Shown: positions 7,288 through 14,428 of the stretch, piece by piece
Position numbering within the stretch: position 1 is the stretch's first letter
How the letters are laid out: each line of letters starts with the position of its first letter
Assembly (NCBI GenBank): GCA_026387255.1
Contig: JAPLMA010000057.1
Coordinates: 1-25,444, forward strand
Reading direction: 5' to 3'
From: Candidatus Omnitrophota bacterium
Lineage (GTDB): Bacteria; Omnitrophota; Gorgyraeia; Gygaellales; Profunditerraquicolaceae
Length of the DNA stretch: 25,444 nt
Position numbers and translations under genes: made by a program
Notes under the pieces: model-generated
What the model was told of the DNA's origin: nothing
Seen by the model: only the letters and a program-made list of their open reading frames with translations
Databases searched by the model: none

Positions 7288-8582
7288 TAAACACCTTCAA
7301 TCCGGATGGCGACAGATTTATCTTTAATCTCTGCTAATTTATCAATCATTTTTAGGGCACCCCGCAGATTCTTTTCTTTTACTTCGTGGGTAACCATTAC
7401 TACCGGCACAATATGAGATTTTAGTTTTTCTTTTTGAGTAACCGAAGCAATACTAATACCGAATTTTGCCAGAATTCCGGATATTTTAGCTAGCACTCCC
7501 GGTTTATCTACGGCTGTAATTCGGATGTAATATTTATTTTCAAATTCATCTATTTTACGTAAACTTTTAATTGAATTATCTTCTTTAGAATTTAAAGTTG
7601 GCCTAAATAATCCGGCTTTGATATCTTGACTAAGATCAACAATATCAGAAACAACGGCCGAGGCAGCGGGTAATTGTCCTGCCCCCGGGCCGTAAAACAT
7701 CAAATCTCCGGCCAAATCGCTAGAGACGTAAATAGCATTAAAAACTCCGTCTACCGAAGAAAGCAAATGTTCGCTCGGTAAAAGGGTTGGATGTACTCGA
7801 ACTTCTAACTGATCGACTTCTTTCTTAACGATGGCTAGTAATTTTATTGTATACCCCAAATCTTTAGCATAAGCAATGTCAGCCGCAGAAACTAAAGCGA
7901 TGCCTTCAATAAAAATATCTTTTAGATTAACAATTTTTCCAAAAGCCAGATAAGTAAGCAGTACTAATTTATGCGCTGAGTCAATACCCGCAATATCAAA
8001 AGTGGGGTCTTTCTCGGCAAATCCTTTAAGCTTAGCGCTAGAGAGAGCATTAATAAATGAGCAATTTTCTTTAGACATTTGCGTAAGCACATAATTGCTG
8101 GTGCCGTTTAGGATACCAAAAATACTGTTGAATTTATTAGCCACCAGTCCTTCTTTAATGGATTTTATAATCGGGATGCCTGCTCCGACAGAAGCTTCAA
8201 AATAAATATTTTTCCCCCGCGCATTAGCCTCTCTAAATAACTCAAGTCCATGTTCGGCGAGTAAGGCTTTATTGGCAGTGACGACGTGTTTACCTTTTTT
8301 TAAAGCCGCTAAAATAAATTCTTTGGCCGGATTAATCCCGCCCATTAATTCCACAATAATGTCAATGGAAGGATCATTAATAATTTCATAGGCATCGGTG
8401 GTGAGTAAAGCTTTGTCTACAGCAACATTTCTTTTTCTGGTAAGATCCCGGTCGCATATTTTTTTAATTACGATTTCGGTTTCTATTTTTTGCGCAAGTA
8501 ATGATTTTCTAGACCCCAGGATTTTTATTACTCCGCATCCGATATTGCCGAAACCGATAATACCAATATTGATTTTTCGCAT
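7287..8582 (-). CDS. hom: Homoserine dehydrogenase
   Basis: Reduces aspartate 4-semialdehyde to homoserine with NAD(P)H. The 431 residues show an N-terminal Rossmann motif IGIIGFGNIGCGVIKIL, the catalytic-domain signature GKHVVTANKALLAEHG, SVGAGIPIIKSIKEGLVANK and GILNGTSNYVLTQM, and a substrate region KGFAEKDPTFDIAGIDSAHK. The last 80 or so residues form an ACT domain (YYIRITAVDKPGVLAKISGI), expected to sense threonine. It is monofunctional, unlike the fused ThrA of enterobacteria. An AAAGG ribosome site precedes the ATG, and it starts 2 nt after the upstream PilZ gene, so it is probably read from the same transcript. Confidence 0.97.
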   Translation of the reverse strand: MRKINIGIIGFGNIGCGVIKILGSRKSLLAQKIETEIVIKKICDRDLTRKRNVAVDKALLTTDAYEIINDPSIDIIVELMGGINPAKEFILAALKKGKHVVTANKALLAEHGLELFREANARGKNIYFEASVGAGIPIIKSIKEGLVANKFNSIFGILNGTSNYVLTQMSKENCSFINALSSAKLKGFAEKDPTFDIAGIDSAHKLVLLTYLAFGKIVNLKDIFIEGIALVSAADIAYAKDLGYTIKLLAIVKKEVDQLEVRVHPTLLPSEHLLSSVDGVFNAIYVSSDLAGDLMFYGPGAGQLPAASAVVSDIVDLSQDIKAGLFRPTLNSKEDNSIKSLRKIDEFENKYYIRITAVDKPGVLAKISGILAKFGISIASVTQKEKLKSHIVPVVMVTHEVKEKNLRGALKMIDKLAEIKDKSVAIRIEGV

Positions 8583-8584
8583 AA

Positions 8585-8944
8585 TTAACCTTTCTTAAGA
8601 TAATAACCGACCGTTTCACCGATTATCTTGCGATGTTTTTCATCTACGGCTAAAAAAATTAGTCGCGTATCATAAATTATATCCTTGCTAATTTCTTTTG
8701 ATTCCAGGACTTTAGCGATAATCATTATCGGATCGGGATCAAAAGGCAGGCGAATCTCAAGTGCTAAATTCGTTCCTACTGGAAATTGACAATTGGTGGT
8801 TAAAAGCATTCCGCCTAAACTTAAATTTTTAGTCTGTGAAATATCGGCGTTACTATTATTCGGAATAACTCTGTAGGAAACAATAAATCTTCCGTTTGCG
8901 CGGGGATGTTTTCTTTTTTCTGCTCCAGTGTATTCTTTGGACAT
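8585..8944 (-). CDS. PilZ-domain protein (c-di-GMP binding)
   Basis: A 119-residue protein consisting of little more than one PilZ domain. The two c-di-GMP contact motifs are intact: RxxxR as RKHPR (residues 11-15) and NxSxxG as NLSLGG (40-45). A beta-barrel pattern follows. It has no membrane segment or output domain and would act as a diffusible effector on a protein partner not identifiable here. The ribosome site AAGGAG lies 7 nt before the ATG. It is second of two tandem PilZ genes, 17 nt after the first, and is followed at 2 nt by hom. Proximity to amino-acid genes may be operon convenience. Confidence 0.9.
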   Translation of the reverse strand: MSKEYTGAEKRKHPRANGRFIVSYRVIPNNSNADISQTKNLSLGGMLLTTNCQFPVGTNLALEIRLPFDPDPIMIIAKVLESKEISKDIIYDTRLIFLAVDEKHRKIIGETVGYYLKKG

Positions 8945-8961
8945 TGGTTCTCCTTTAATTT

Positions 8962-9303
8962 TTAAGCCTGGTCTTTTTTAACAATCCACTCGATATAATC
9001 GTTAATAACTTTTTTTTGTTGCTCTCCCAGATTGACAAACTTTATACGCGTTCCATGACCATAAATAAAAGATTCCACTACTTCACCTTCTGCTTCCAGA
9101 CGGTTAGAAGGATCGGTTGGTATTGTGAAGCGAAAATGCAAAATTTCTCCTTTGGCAAAAGATTTATGGGAATTAAATAAAATCCCTTCAGTGCTGATAT
9201 TCTTAACGGTTGTAGAATCCCAACACAGCGGTTCCGCTGTGCTTTGAGCATATTGAATAATTAATGTTTTTTCTACGCGAATGTTTCTTCTCTTTTCTTG
9301 CAT
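8962..9303 (-). CDS. PilZ-domain protein (c-di-GMP binding)
   Basis: A 113-residue single PilZ domain with RxxxR (RRNIR, residues 5-9) and NxSxxG (NISTEG, 35-40). The start chosen is the ATG at 9301-9303, preceded by GAGGTG at a good distance. The open frame continues upstream to an ATG at 9387, but those extra 28 residues are mostly the translation of the tRNA-Pro gene and are not protein. It is paralogous to the next PilZ gene, suggesting a tandem duplication, though the two are quite diverged. Confidence 0.9.
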   Translation of the reverse strand: MQEKRRNIRVEKTLIIQYAQSTAEPLCWDSTTVKNISTEGILFNSHKSFAKGEILHFRFTIPTDPSNRLEAEGEVVESFIYGHGTRIKFVNLGEQQKKVINDYIEWIVKKDQA

Positions 9304-9319
9304 AGTCACCTCTAATTTA

Positions 9320-9393
9320 TCGGGGCGACAGGACTTGAACCTGTGACCTCTTGAACCCCATTCAAGCGCTCTACCAAGCTGAGCCACGCCCCG
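9320..9393 (-). tRNA. tRNA-Pro(GGG)
   Basis: A cloverleaf folds on the minus strand: 7-bp acceptor CGGGGCG/CGCCCCG, U8, D arm with GGTA, anticodon stem CTTGA/TCAAG enclosing ATGGGGT (anticodon GGG), T loop TTCAAGT, and discriminator A. No CCA is encoded. It reads proline CCC/CCU codons. It sits between gpsA and the PilZ genes, 16 nt from the PilZ start, and is probably processed out of the operon transcript. Confidence 0.95.
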
Positions 9394-9470
9394 TGTTACC
9401 GAAATGTTAACCCCTGCAAAACCCCTCTAACTATGCCAAAGCCTGCTTGCTTGAGGGGCTCTGCCAATTG

Positions 9471-10466
9471 CTACTCTTCTTTACTTTTTCTCGTCATTAG
9501 ATCCTTGACCGCTAGATGCGGAGATTTATTCTTATAAAGTAAATGATATACTTCTTTGATTATCGGCATATCTATTTTATATTTTAAACTTAAAGCATAA
9601 GCGGATTTTGCTGTAGGTACTCCCTCAGCGACCATCTGCATGTGCCGGTAAATATTTTTCAGACTCCTGCCTTTTCCGATCAGTTCTCCCACGCTGCGAT
9701 TTCGGCTCTGGGAACTGATGCAGGTTGTAACTAGATCTCCTAATCCGCTTATCCCGTTAAAGGTTTCTAATTTTGCACCCATCGCCTTACCTAATCTGGA
9801 AATCTCGGCAACTCCTCGAGTAAGGATGGCGGCTTTAGTGTTCGTGCCAAACCCTAACCCATCCGACACGCCACAGGCAATAGCGATAACATTTTTTAAG
9901 CTGCCGCCTAATTCTACGCCAATCACATCCGGGTTAGTATACAGGCGGAATCTTTTTGTGCTAAATACGGCTTGGATAGTTTTGCGTATTTGTTTATCAG
10001 TTGAAGCTACCACTGCGGCCGTCGGAACTTCTTTAGCTACTTCACTTGCGATAGTCGGTCCAGAGAGGACAGCTAGTTTAACCGGCCCCAGCTCCGCGCG
10101 GATTACTTCGGACATTCTTTTAAAAGAGCGAATCTCAATCCCTTTAGTCACACTTAAAAAAATAGTTCTTTTAGCAAAACTACCGACAATTTTTTTTAAT
10201 GTCAGCCGGGTATATTGAGAAGGGATCGCCAGCACGATAATTTCTTTATTACTTACTGCGCTTTTTATATTACTAGTTATTTCAATTTGACCGGGAATTT
10301 TTATTCCTGGTAGAAACTTGGGATTATAGCGGGTTTTAGCCATCATTTTAGTATAGTCGGCAAAAGCACCCCAAAGCGTAACCGGATAGCCTTTATTAGA
10401 AAGTAATACCGCTAATGTCGTCCCCCATCCCCCATCTCCTAATATCGCAATGCGTAACTTAGGCAT
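9471..10466 (-). CDS. gpsA: NAD(P)-dependent glycerol-3-phosphate dehydrogenase
   Basis: Reduces dihydroxyacetone phosphate to sn-glycerol 3-phosphate for phospholipid synthesis. The 331 residues match the family. The dinucleotide fold begins with ILGDGGWGTTLAVLLSNKG (residues 8-26). SVTKGIE, LSGPTIASEVAKEVPTAAVV, and the catalytic-domain signature ELGGSLKNVIAIACGVSDGL with its active-site lysine are all present, as is GISGLGDLVTTCISSQSRNR. Its start overlaps the thyA stop by 8 nt, so it is the last protein gene of the kinase-regulator-thyA-gpsA unit. Ester-type glycerol phosphate lipids of bacterial stereochemistry are implied, despite other archaeal-like features. Confidence 0.96.
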   Translation of the reverse strand: MPKLRIAILGDGGWGTTLAVLLSNKGYPVTLWGAFADYTKMMAKTRYNPKFLPGIKIPGQIEITSNIKSAVSNKEIIVLAIPSQYTRLTLKKIVGSFAKRTIFLSVTKGIEIRSFKRMSEVIRAELGPVKLAVLSGPTIASEVAKEVPTAAVVASTDKQIRKTIQAVFSTKRFRLYTNPDVIGVELGGSLKNVIAIACGVSDGLGFGTNTKAAILTRGVAEISRLGKAMGAKLETFNGISGLGDLVTTCISSQSRNRSVGELIGKGRSLKNIYRHMQMVAEGVPTAKSAYALSLKYKIDMPIIKEVYHLLYKNKSPHLAVKDLMTRKSKEE

Positions 10467-11217
10467 GATCTACTTTAAAATCCCTCTTTTTGTTTGTTCT
10501 TAACATTGCCAGCTCCCAAACATAATCATAAAGATGCAATCCTTTACTTACGGCAATAATCTCCCCATCTTCGACCCCGATCTCTTCAGCCATATATTGT
10601 TTTACCAGCTGTAAGCCTCCCAGGTTCGAGGGAAAACCGCCCCAAAGGTCCCAGGAACGAAAATAAAGTACAAAATGCAGTTTACCGTAACGCAGCCGTG
10701 TATCAATTAATCTTAAACAGGGCGGATCAATTAACTTTATATCGGAAGGCATGCCAATTTCCATGACCGCCTGATTAGTCCCGGAACCTTTTTCTTTGTA
10801 CATTTTAATTACTTCTTCAATTTGATTAACATTTAAAGGCAGCTCTGAAATCAATTCCTGGCCGTTTAAATTTTGCCGGATTTTAACCTTAGGATCAACC
10901 AATCTTTCACCGTAAGTATAATCCTCGGTTTTAGTCTTGGCCCCAGTAAGCAGATAGCTGAGATACCCCTGAATGTAATCCATATCTGTCGGAGCAGGAA
11001 TACTCATGCCTTCCGGAATTATAGGGATAATCTGATGGCTGGGTTTGCGTACCCGCATGGAAATAAAATCGAATTCCAAACGTTTTTGTCCTGCGTAGCT
11101 ACCGTGGGTGATGGTATAGATATGTCCTTTGTCTAAGATTGTGGATAGACATTGAAACCAGGCATCATCAAGATCAAAGGCATCAATAAAAACCGGTTTT
11201 AGAAATTCTTCGCTCAT
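10459..11217 (-). CDS. thyA: Thymidylate synthase, archaeal-like ThyA
   Basis: Methylates dUMP to dTMP with methylene-tetrahydrofolate. The 252-residue sequence is only distantly like E. coli ThyA, but its C-terminal half carries the full active site: catalytic Cys167 in DPPCLRL, FRSWD (190; phosphate Arg and Asp), N198 in GFPSNLGG, and H228/Y230 in LHLY. Retention of Asn at the position where dCMP hydroxymethylases have Asp supports dUMP as substrate. The FRSWDLWGGFPSNLGG segment recalls methanogen thymidylate synthases. It overlaps the response regulator by 4 nt (ATGA) and gpsA by 8 nt. Function is well supported; the archaeal affinity is an impression from motif wording. Confidence 0.87.
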   Translation of the reverse strand: MSEEFLKPVFIDAFDLDDAWFQCLSTILDKGHIYTITHGSYAGQKRLEFDFISMRVRKPSHQIIPIIPEGMSIPAPTDMDYIQGYLSYLLTGAKTKTEDYTYGERLVDPKVKIRQNLNGQELISELPLNVNQIEEVIKMYKEKGSGTNQAVMEIGMPSDIKLIDPPCLRLIDTRLRYGKLHFVLYFRSWDLWGGFPSNLGGLQLVKQYMAEEIGVEDGEIIAVSKGLHLYDYVWELAMLRTNKKRDFKVDHA

Positions 11218-11603
11218 GAAGCACTACCTCTTTCTTTGGCTTCTTTTACAAATTGCATGAAGGTAACGATAATTTGGGCCACGGGCATGTTTTTACCGAT
11301 ATAACCACAGCAACCAAGCTGCTTACTTTTAACAATTAATTCTTCATCAAATCCAAAACCGGTAATCATTACTACCGGCAAATCTGTATACTTTTGTCTG
11401 ATTTCTTTAAGCACCTCTAAACCGCTTATTCCAGGAAGCTTGATATCTAATAATACCACATCGAAAGTTTCTTTTTCAAGTATAGTTAATGCCTCTTCGC
11501 CGCTTCCACAACTAACTGGCAGACAGTCTTCTTTTTTAAATAAATCTCCCAGCAAGTCCCTGACCGGTGCTTCATCATCAACCACCAAAATTTTATAAAG
11601 CAT
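11214..11603 (-). CDS. Response regulator, single receiver domain
   Basis: A 129-residue receiver domain without an output domain. The acidic pocket (D9, D10), phospho-acceptor D53 (LLDIKLPG), T81 (MITG) and K104 (YIGKNMP) are all present. It lies 43 nt after the histidine kinase and has a strong AAGGAGG ribosome site. Being CheY/Spo0F-like, it must act by protein contact or in a phosphorelay. Its stop overlaps the thyA start. Confidence 0.94.
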   Translation of the reverse strand: MLYKILVVDDEAPVRDLLGDLFKKEDCLPVSCGSGEEALTILEKETFDVVLLDIKLPGISGLEVLKEIRQKYTDLPVVMITGFGFDEELIVKSKQLGCCGYIGKNMPVAQIIVTFMQFVKEAKERGSAS

Positions 11604-11616
11604 AGTTACCTCCTTA

Positions 11617-11641
11617 CCCGCGTAATTCCAATTAGCGCGGG
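11617..11641. other. Hairpin between histidine kinase and response regulator genes
   Basis: Six-bp GC-only arms CCCGCG (11617-11622) and CGCGGG (11636-11641) enclose a 13-nt AT-rich loop. On the minus strand it ends 2 nt before the AAGGAGG of the response regulator. Without a U tract it is not a terminator; it may set mRNA processing or relative expression of the pair. Confidence 0.5.
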
Positions 11642-11646
11642 GTGCC

Positions 11647-13083
11647 TTAGATAAAAGGTAATTTAATAGTAAAAGTTGTTCCTTGGTTAACCTGGCTTTC
11701 TAATTCAATAGAGCCGTTATGGTTCTTAATAATATTATGACAAATTGATAATCCTAATCCGGTACCTTGGCCCTTAGTTGAAAAAAAAGGCATAAAAATA
11801 TTTTTAAAGTCAGCCGCTGGAATGCCGACTCCGGTGTCCGTGATTTGAATCTGAGCATAAAGATCCTGGAAATTGCGCGTAGTAATTTTAATTACTCCGC
11901 CATCGGGCATGGCATGATAAGCATTAATAATTATATTTAGAAAAACTTCTTCTAATTGATCCGCGTCTGCCGATATTTTTGGCATATTTTTTTCAAAAGA
12001 TTTTTTAATCTCAACTTTAACCGATGGCGATATATTATGATTGACCAGGGGTAAAGCTAATTCAATAATTTCATTAATGTCAACTGTTTCTAAGGTCAGG
12101 GTTGATTTACGAGCAAACTTTAGAATTCGATCAACCAATTTACGTATACGATTAGTCTGGGCGTCAATTAAATTAATCGTCTCTTTAAGCTTTGGCGTAA
12201 GTTCTTCCTGTTTAAGTATCTCCAATCTTCCAGAGATTACAAAAAGAGGATTATTAATTTCATGGGCCATACCGGCAGAGAGTTGCCCCAAAGCGGCTAA
12301 TTTTTCAGCTTGGAAGACCTGATATTCTAACTTTTTTGTCTGGGTTATATCTTTGGCAATAAATATAAAGCCGGTTAGCTTGCCAAAGGCATCCAAAAAT
12401 TGATTAACCGTTAATCTCACCGGAATAACCACGCCAGCTTTAGTAAAAAGGTCTATTTCTGATTCATATTTACCAAATAGACGCACGCACTCCAAAATCA
12501 TATCAAGTTCAGGGCCGGCTTTATTAAGATTGTGCAGGATGCTTACATGTTTAAAGATAATTTCCGATTTACTATAACCGAACATCGTTTCGCAACCCAT
12601 GCCAAAATAAGTGATTAGGCTATTCAGATTGATTACGTATAGAGCGTATTCATTAATGCTGGAGATAATATTCTTTAAGGAGTCATCGATCTTCTTGATT
12701 GAATTTTCACGTTCCTGAATTTCGGTGATATCTTGACCAAACAATATACTTCCTTGAAGCTGATTATTTATGTCGAGAATGGGAGTAATATTCCAGGAGA
12801 TTAGGCGTAAGTTCCCATGGTTACCCAAGAGATGGCATGCAAAATCCCTGGTTCTTTTATAGGTCAAAGCGTCATCCAGTACTGCCTTAAACATATCTCT
12901 CTTCATAATATTATTTGTATCCCTGAACAATACCTCGAGCCAGTTTCTTCCTACGATATCTGCATGTTTGAGCCCAATCGTACTCTCAGCTTGTTTATTA
13001 CAAAGAGCGATTTTTCCATGATGGTCTAAATAAAGCATCAATACCGCGGCATTTTCTATTAGATGGGTATATATATCTTTCAT
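11647..13083 (-). CDS. Soluble PAS-domain sensor histidine kinase
   Basis: A 478-residue cytoplasmic sensor kinase. Two PAS domains (about residues 5-122 and 137-252) precede a HisKA dimerization domain with the phospho-acceptor His in AALGQLSAGMAHEINNPLFV, then a HATPase domain with N-box NIIINAYHAMPDGG, G1 DTGVGI, F-box FMPFFSTK and G2 GTGLGLSIC. No membrane helix is predicted by eye, so the signal is internal; no heme or flavin ligand can be assigned. The start used is the ATG at 13081-13083. The frame is open to an ATG at 13134, but that extension reads back into the tRNA-Gly gene and is spurious. The ribosome site is weak. The cognate receiver follows directly. Confidence 0.93.
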   Translation of the reverse strand: MKDIYTHLIENAAVLMLYLDHHGKIALCNKQAESTIGLKHADIVGRNWLEVLFRDTNNIMKRDMFKAVLDDALTYKRTRDFACHLLGNHGNLRLISWNITPILDINNQLQGSILFGQDITEIQERENSIKKIDDSLKNIISSINEYALYVINLNSLITYFGMGCETMFGYSKSEIIFKHVSILHNLNKAGPELDMILECVRLFGKYESEIDLFTKAGVVIPVRLTVNQFLDAFGKLTGFIFIAKDITQTKKLEYQVFQAEKLAALGQLSAGMAHEINNPLFVISGRLEILKQEELTPKLKETINLIDAQTNRIRKLVDRILKFARKSTLTLETVDINEIIELALPLVNHNISPSVKVEIKKSFEKNMPKISADADQLEEVFLNIIINAYHAMPDGGVIKITTRNFQDLYAQIQITDTGVGIPAADFKNIFMPFFSTKGQGTGLGLSICHNIIKNHNGSIELESQVNQGTTFTIKLPFI

Positions 13084-13103
13084 GTGGTTGCCATAGTGAT
13101 ATA

Positions 13104-13174
13104 AGCGGGAGAGGGGAATCGAACCCCCATTCATAGCTTGGAAGGCTATTGTTCTACCACTGAACTACTCCCGC
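13104..13174 (-). tRNA. tRNA-Gly(UCC)
   Basis: Acceptor GCGGGAG/CTCCCGC, U8, D loop AGTGGTA, anticodon loop CTTCCAA between ATAGC and GCTAT (anticodon UCC), T loop TTCGATT, discriminator U, no encoded CCA. It is the last of the Thr-Tyr-Gly trio and lies 20 nt before the histidine kinase start. Confidence 0.95.
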
Positions 13175-13182
13175 AGTAAAGC

Positions 13183-13264
13183 AGAACTAAGAAATAAGAA
13201 CTAAGATTTAAGAAAAATTTTTTGCGCCGTTTTCTCTTAGCTCGTAGTTCTTAGTTCTTAACTC
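13183..13264. repeat. Imperfect inverted repeat between tRNA-Tyr and tRNA-Gly
   Basis: Arms made of reiterated AAGAACTAAGA words (about 13183-13216) and their complement TCTTAGTTCTTA-type words (about 13231-13264) surround an AT-rich centre with TTTTTTGCGCCG. It resembles in style, but not in exact sequence, the repeat between thrC and coaB. It lies in tRNA precursor RNA that would be processed away. Confidence 0.6.
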
Positions 13265-13272
13265 TGATTTAA

Positions 13273-13355
13273 TGGGCAGGAAAGGATTCGAACCTTTGAA
13301 GCACAGGTGCAACAGATTTACAGTCTGTCCCCTTTGGCCACTTGGGTACCTGCCC
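13273..13355 (-). tRNA. tRNA-Tyr(GUA)
   Basis: Class II tRNA of 83 nt: acceptor GGGCAGG/CCTGCCC, U8, D loop with GTGGCC, anticodon loop CTGTAAA between CAGA and TCTG (anticodon GUA), long variable arm GCACCTGTGC, T loop TTCGAAT, discriminator A, no encoded CCA. It is second in the Thr-Tyr-Gly cluster. Confidence 0.96.
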
Positions 13356-13366
13356 ATTAAAAAATC

Positions 13367-13396
13367 AAATTCTAAATCCGAAATACTAAATCCTAA
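13367..13396. repeat. Half copy of the TCTAAATCCGAAA repeat
   Basis: The tRNA-Thr/tRNA-Tyr spacer holds AAATTCTAAATCCGAAAT followed by ACTAAATCCTAA, matching words of the inverted repeat at 6062-6200. Only one arm is present, so it does not fold on its own. Confidence 0.65.
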
Positions 13397-13408
13397 TCGT
13401 AAGTAATA

Positions 13409-13481
13409 AGCCGACGAGAGGATTTGAACCCCCGACCCGCTGTTTACAAAACAGCCGCTCTACCAACTGAGCTACGTCGGC
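13409..13481 (-). tRNA. tRNA-Thr(UGU)
   Basis: Acceptor GCCGACG/CGTCGGC, U8, D arm GCTC/GAGC, anticodon loop TTTGTAA between GCTGT and ACAGC (anticodon UGU), T loop TTCAAAT, discriminator U, no encoded CCA. First gene of the Thr-Tyr-Gly cluster. Confidence 0.95.
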
Positions 13482-13519
13482 AAAAAATCTTAATCAATCC
13501 TGGATAATTTACCAACTTC

Positions 13520-13561
13520 TGCCGGAGGCGGACCAGCCTTCGGCTGGGAGCTACCTCGGCA
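13520..13561. repeat. GC-rich palindrome abutting the nnrD stop codon
   Basis: Outer arms TGCCGGAGG (13520-13528) and CCTCGGCA (13554-13561) and inner arms CCAGCC/GGCTGG around a TTC-type loop form a cruciform-like structure one base from the nnrD TAG. No U tract follows, so it is not a standard terminator. It shares the word GCCGGAGGC with the palindrome cluster near 4140 and has the same position relative to a stop codon. Confidence 0.6.
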
Positions 13562-14428
13562 CTAGCTGCAAATCTTTAGCGCATCCGGAATCCGGCTAAT
13601 AATGTCCGATGCAATTAATCCTATTTGTGTTTTATCTTCCGCTGCAATATCTCCGGCTAAGCCGTGAATATGTGTTGCGTATTTTGCCGCACTAAAAGCA
13701 TCTAGTCCCTGGGCTAAAAATGCGCCTATAATGCCACTGAGCACATCCCCGCTTCCGGCAGTTGCCATTCCGGGATTTCCGGTCTTATTTATACAAAACT
13801 TGTTTTTCCCATCAGTTACAATACTCTGATGACCCTTGAGGATAATCACGCTATTATAATCTTTCGCATACTTTTTCGCAACTAATTTCCTGTTTTTCTT
13901 TATAAAAGCAATGTCTATACCGAAAAGCCCAGCCATCTCCTTGGTGTGTGGAGTTAAAATAATTTTTCCCTGATGTTGCTTAAGTATCCTCAAATGATGA
14001 TTAAGCGCATTAAGCGCATCAGCATCAATCACGATGGGCAGAGTTGTGGTTTTAACTATTTTTCTTACCAACGCGTGAGTTGATTTATCATTATCCAATC
14101 CTGGGCCAATTACCAAGACAGCGGTTTTTTTAAGGGCCTGTTTAATTTTAGAAAATGCGGTTAAGCTTAATTTTCCTGTTTTGGTTTCTGGTAGCGGTAA
14201 GGTCATTACTTCACTTGTTTTGTTTTTAATTATAGCTTGATTGATGCTCGCCGGTACACCTACGGTGACGGATCCTGCTCCGGCGCGCAAAGTGGACTCG
14301 GCGCAAAGTAAAGCTGCTCCGGAAAATCTGCTTGAACCGGCTAAAATCAATATGCTTCCATAATCCCCCTTATGGGAATTAATCTTTCTTTGTAACAACT
14401 GCGTTGGCAACCGCATAAGTTTTAACAT
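13562..14428 (-). CDS. nnrD: ADP/ATP-dependent (S)-NAD(P)H-hydrate dehydratase
   Basis: Repairs hydrated NADH/NADPH by nucleotide-driven dehydration. The 288 residues form a ribokinase-like fold of the CARKD/YjeF C-terminal family: HKGDYGSILILAGSSRFSGA, RAGAGSVTVGVP, VIDADALNAL, ILTPHTKEMAGLF and the catalytic GNPGMATAGSGDVLSGIIG. The NnrE epimerase domain, often fused at the N-terminus, is absent. The start is uncertain: ATGs at 14428 and 14416 both lie within acpS, giving a 50- or 38-nt overlap, and neither has a convincing ribosome site. The homologous region begins near residue 18. Confidence 0.92.
   Translation of the reverse strand: MLKLMRLPTQLLQRKINSHKGDYGSILILAGSSRFSGAALLCAESTLRAGAGSVTVGVPASINQAIIKNKTSEVMTLPLPETKTGKLSLTAFSKIKQALKKTAVLVIGPGLDNDKSTHALVRKIVKTTTLPIVIDADALNALNHHLRILKQHQGKIILTPHTKEMAGLFGIDIAFIKKNRKLVAKKYAKDYNSVIILKGHQSIVTDGKNKFCINKTGNPGMATAGSGDVLSGIIGAFLAQGLDAFSAAKYATHIHGLAGDIAAEDKTQIGLIASDIISRIPDALKICS

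Noticed and set aside
9394..9470. CCCCTC/GAGGGG inverted words (9422-9427, 9453-9458) as a terminator after gpsA
   Set aside because: The loop is 25 nt, there is no U tract, and tRNA-Pro follows closely. I see nothing else in this spacer.
13482..13520. TTGGTA-17-TAAGAT as a promoter for the tRNA cluster
   Set aside because: Only 4 of 6 matches at each box, and the predicted start would fall at or within tRNA-Thr.
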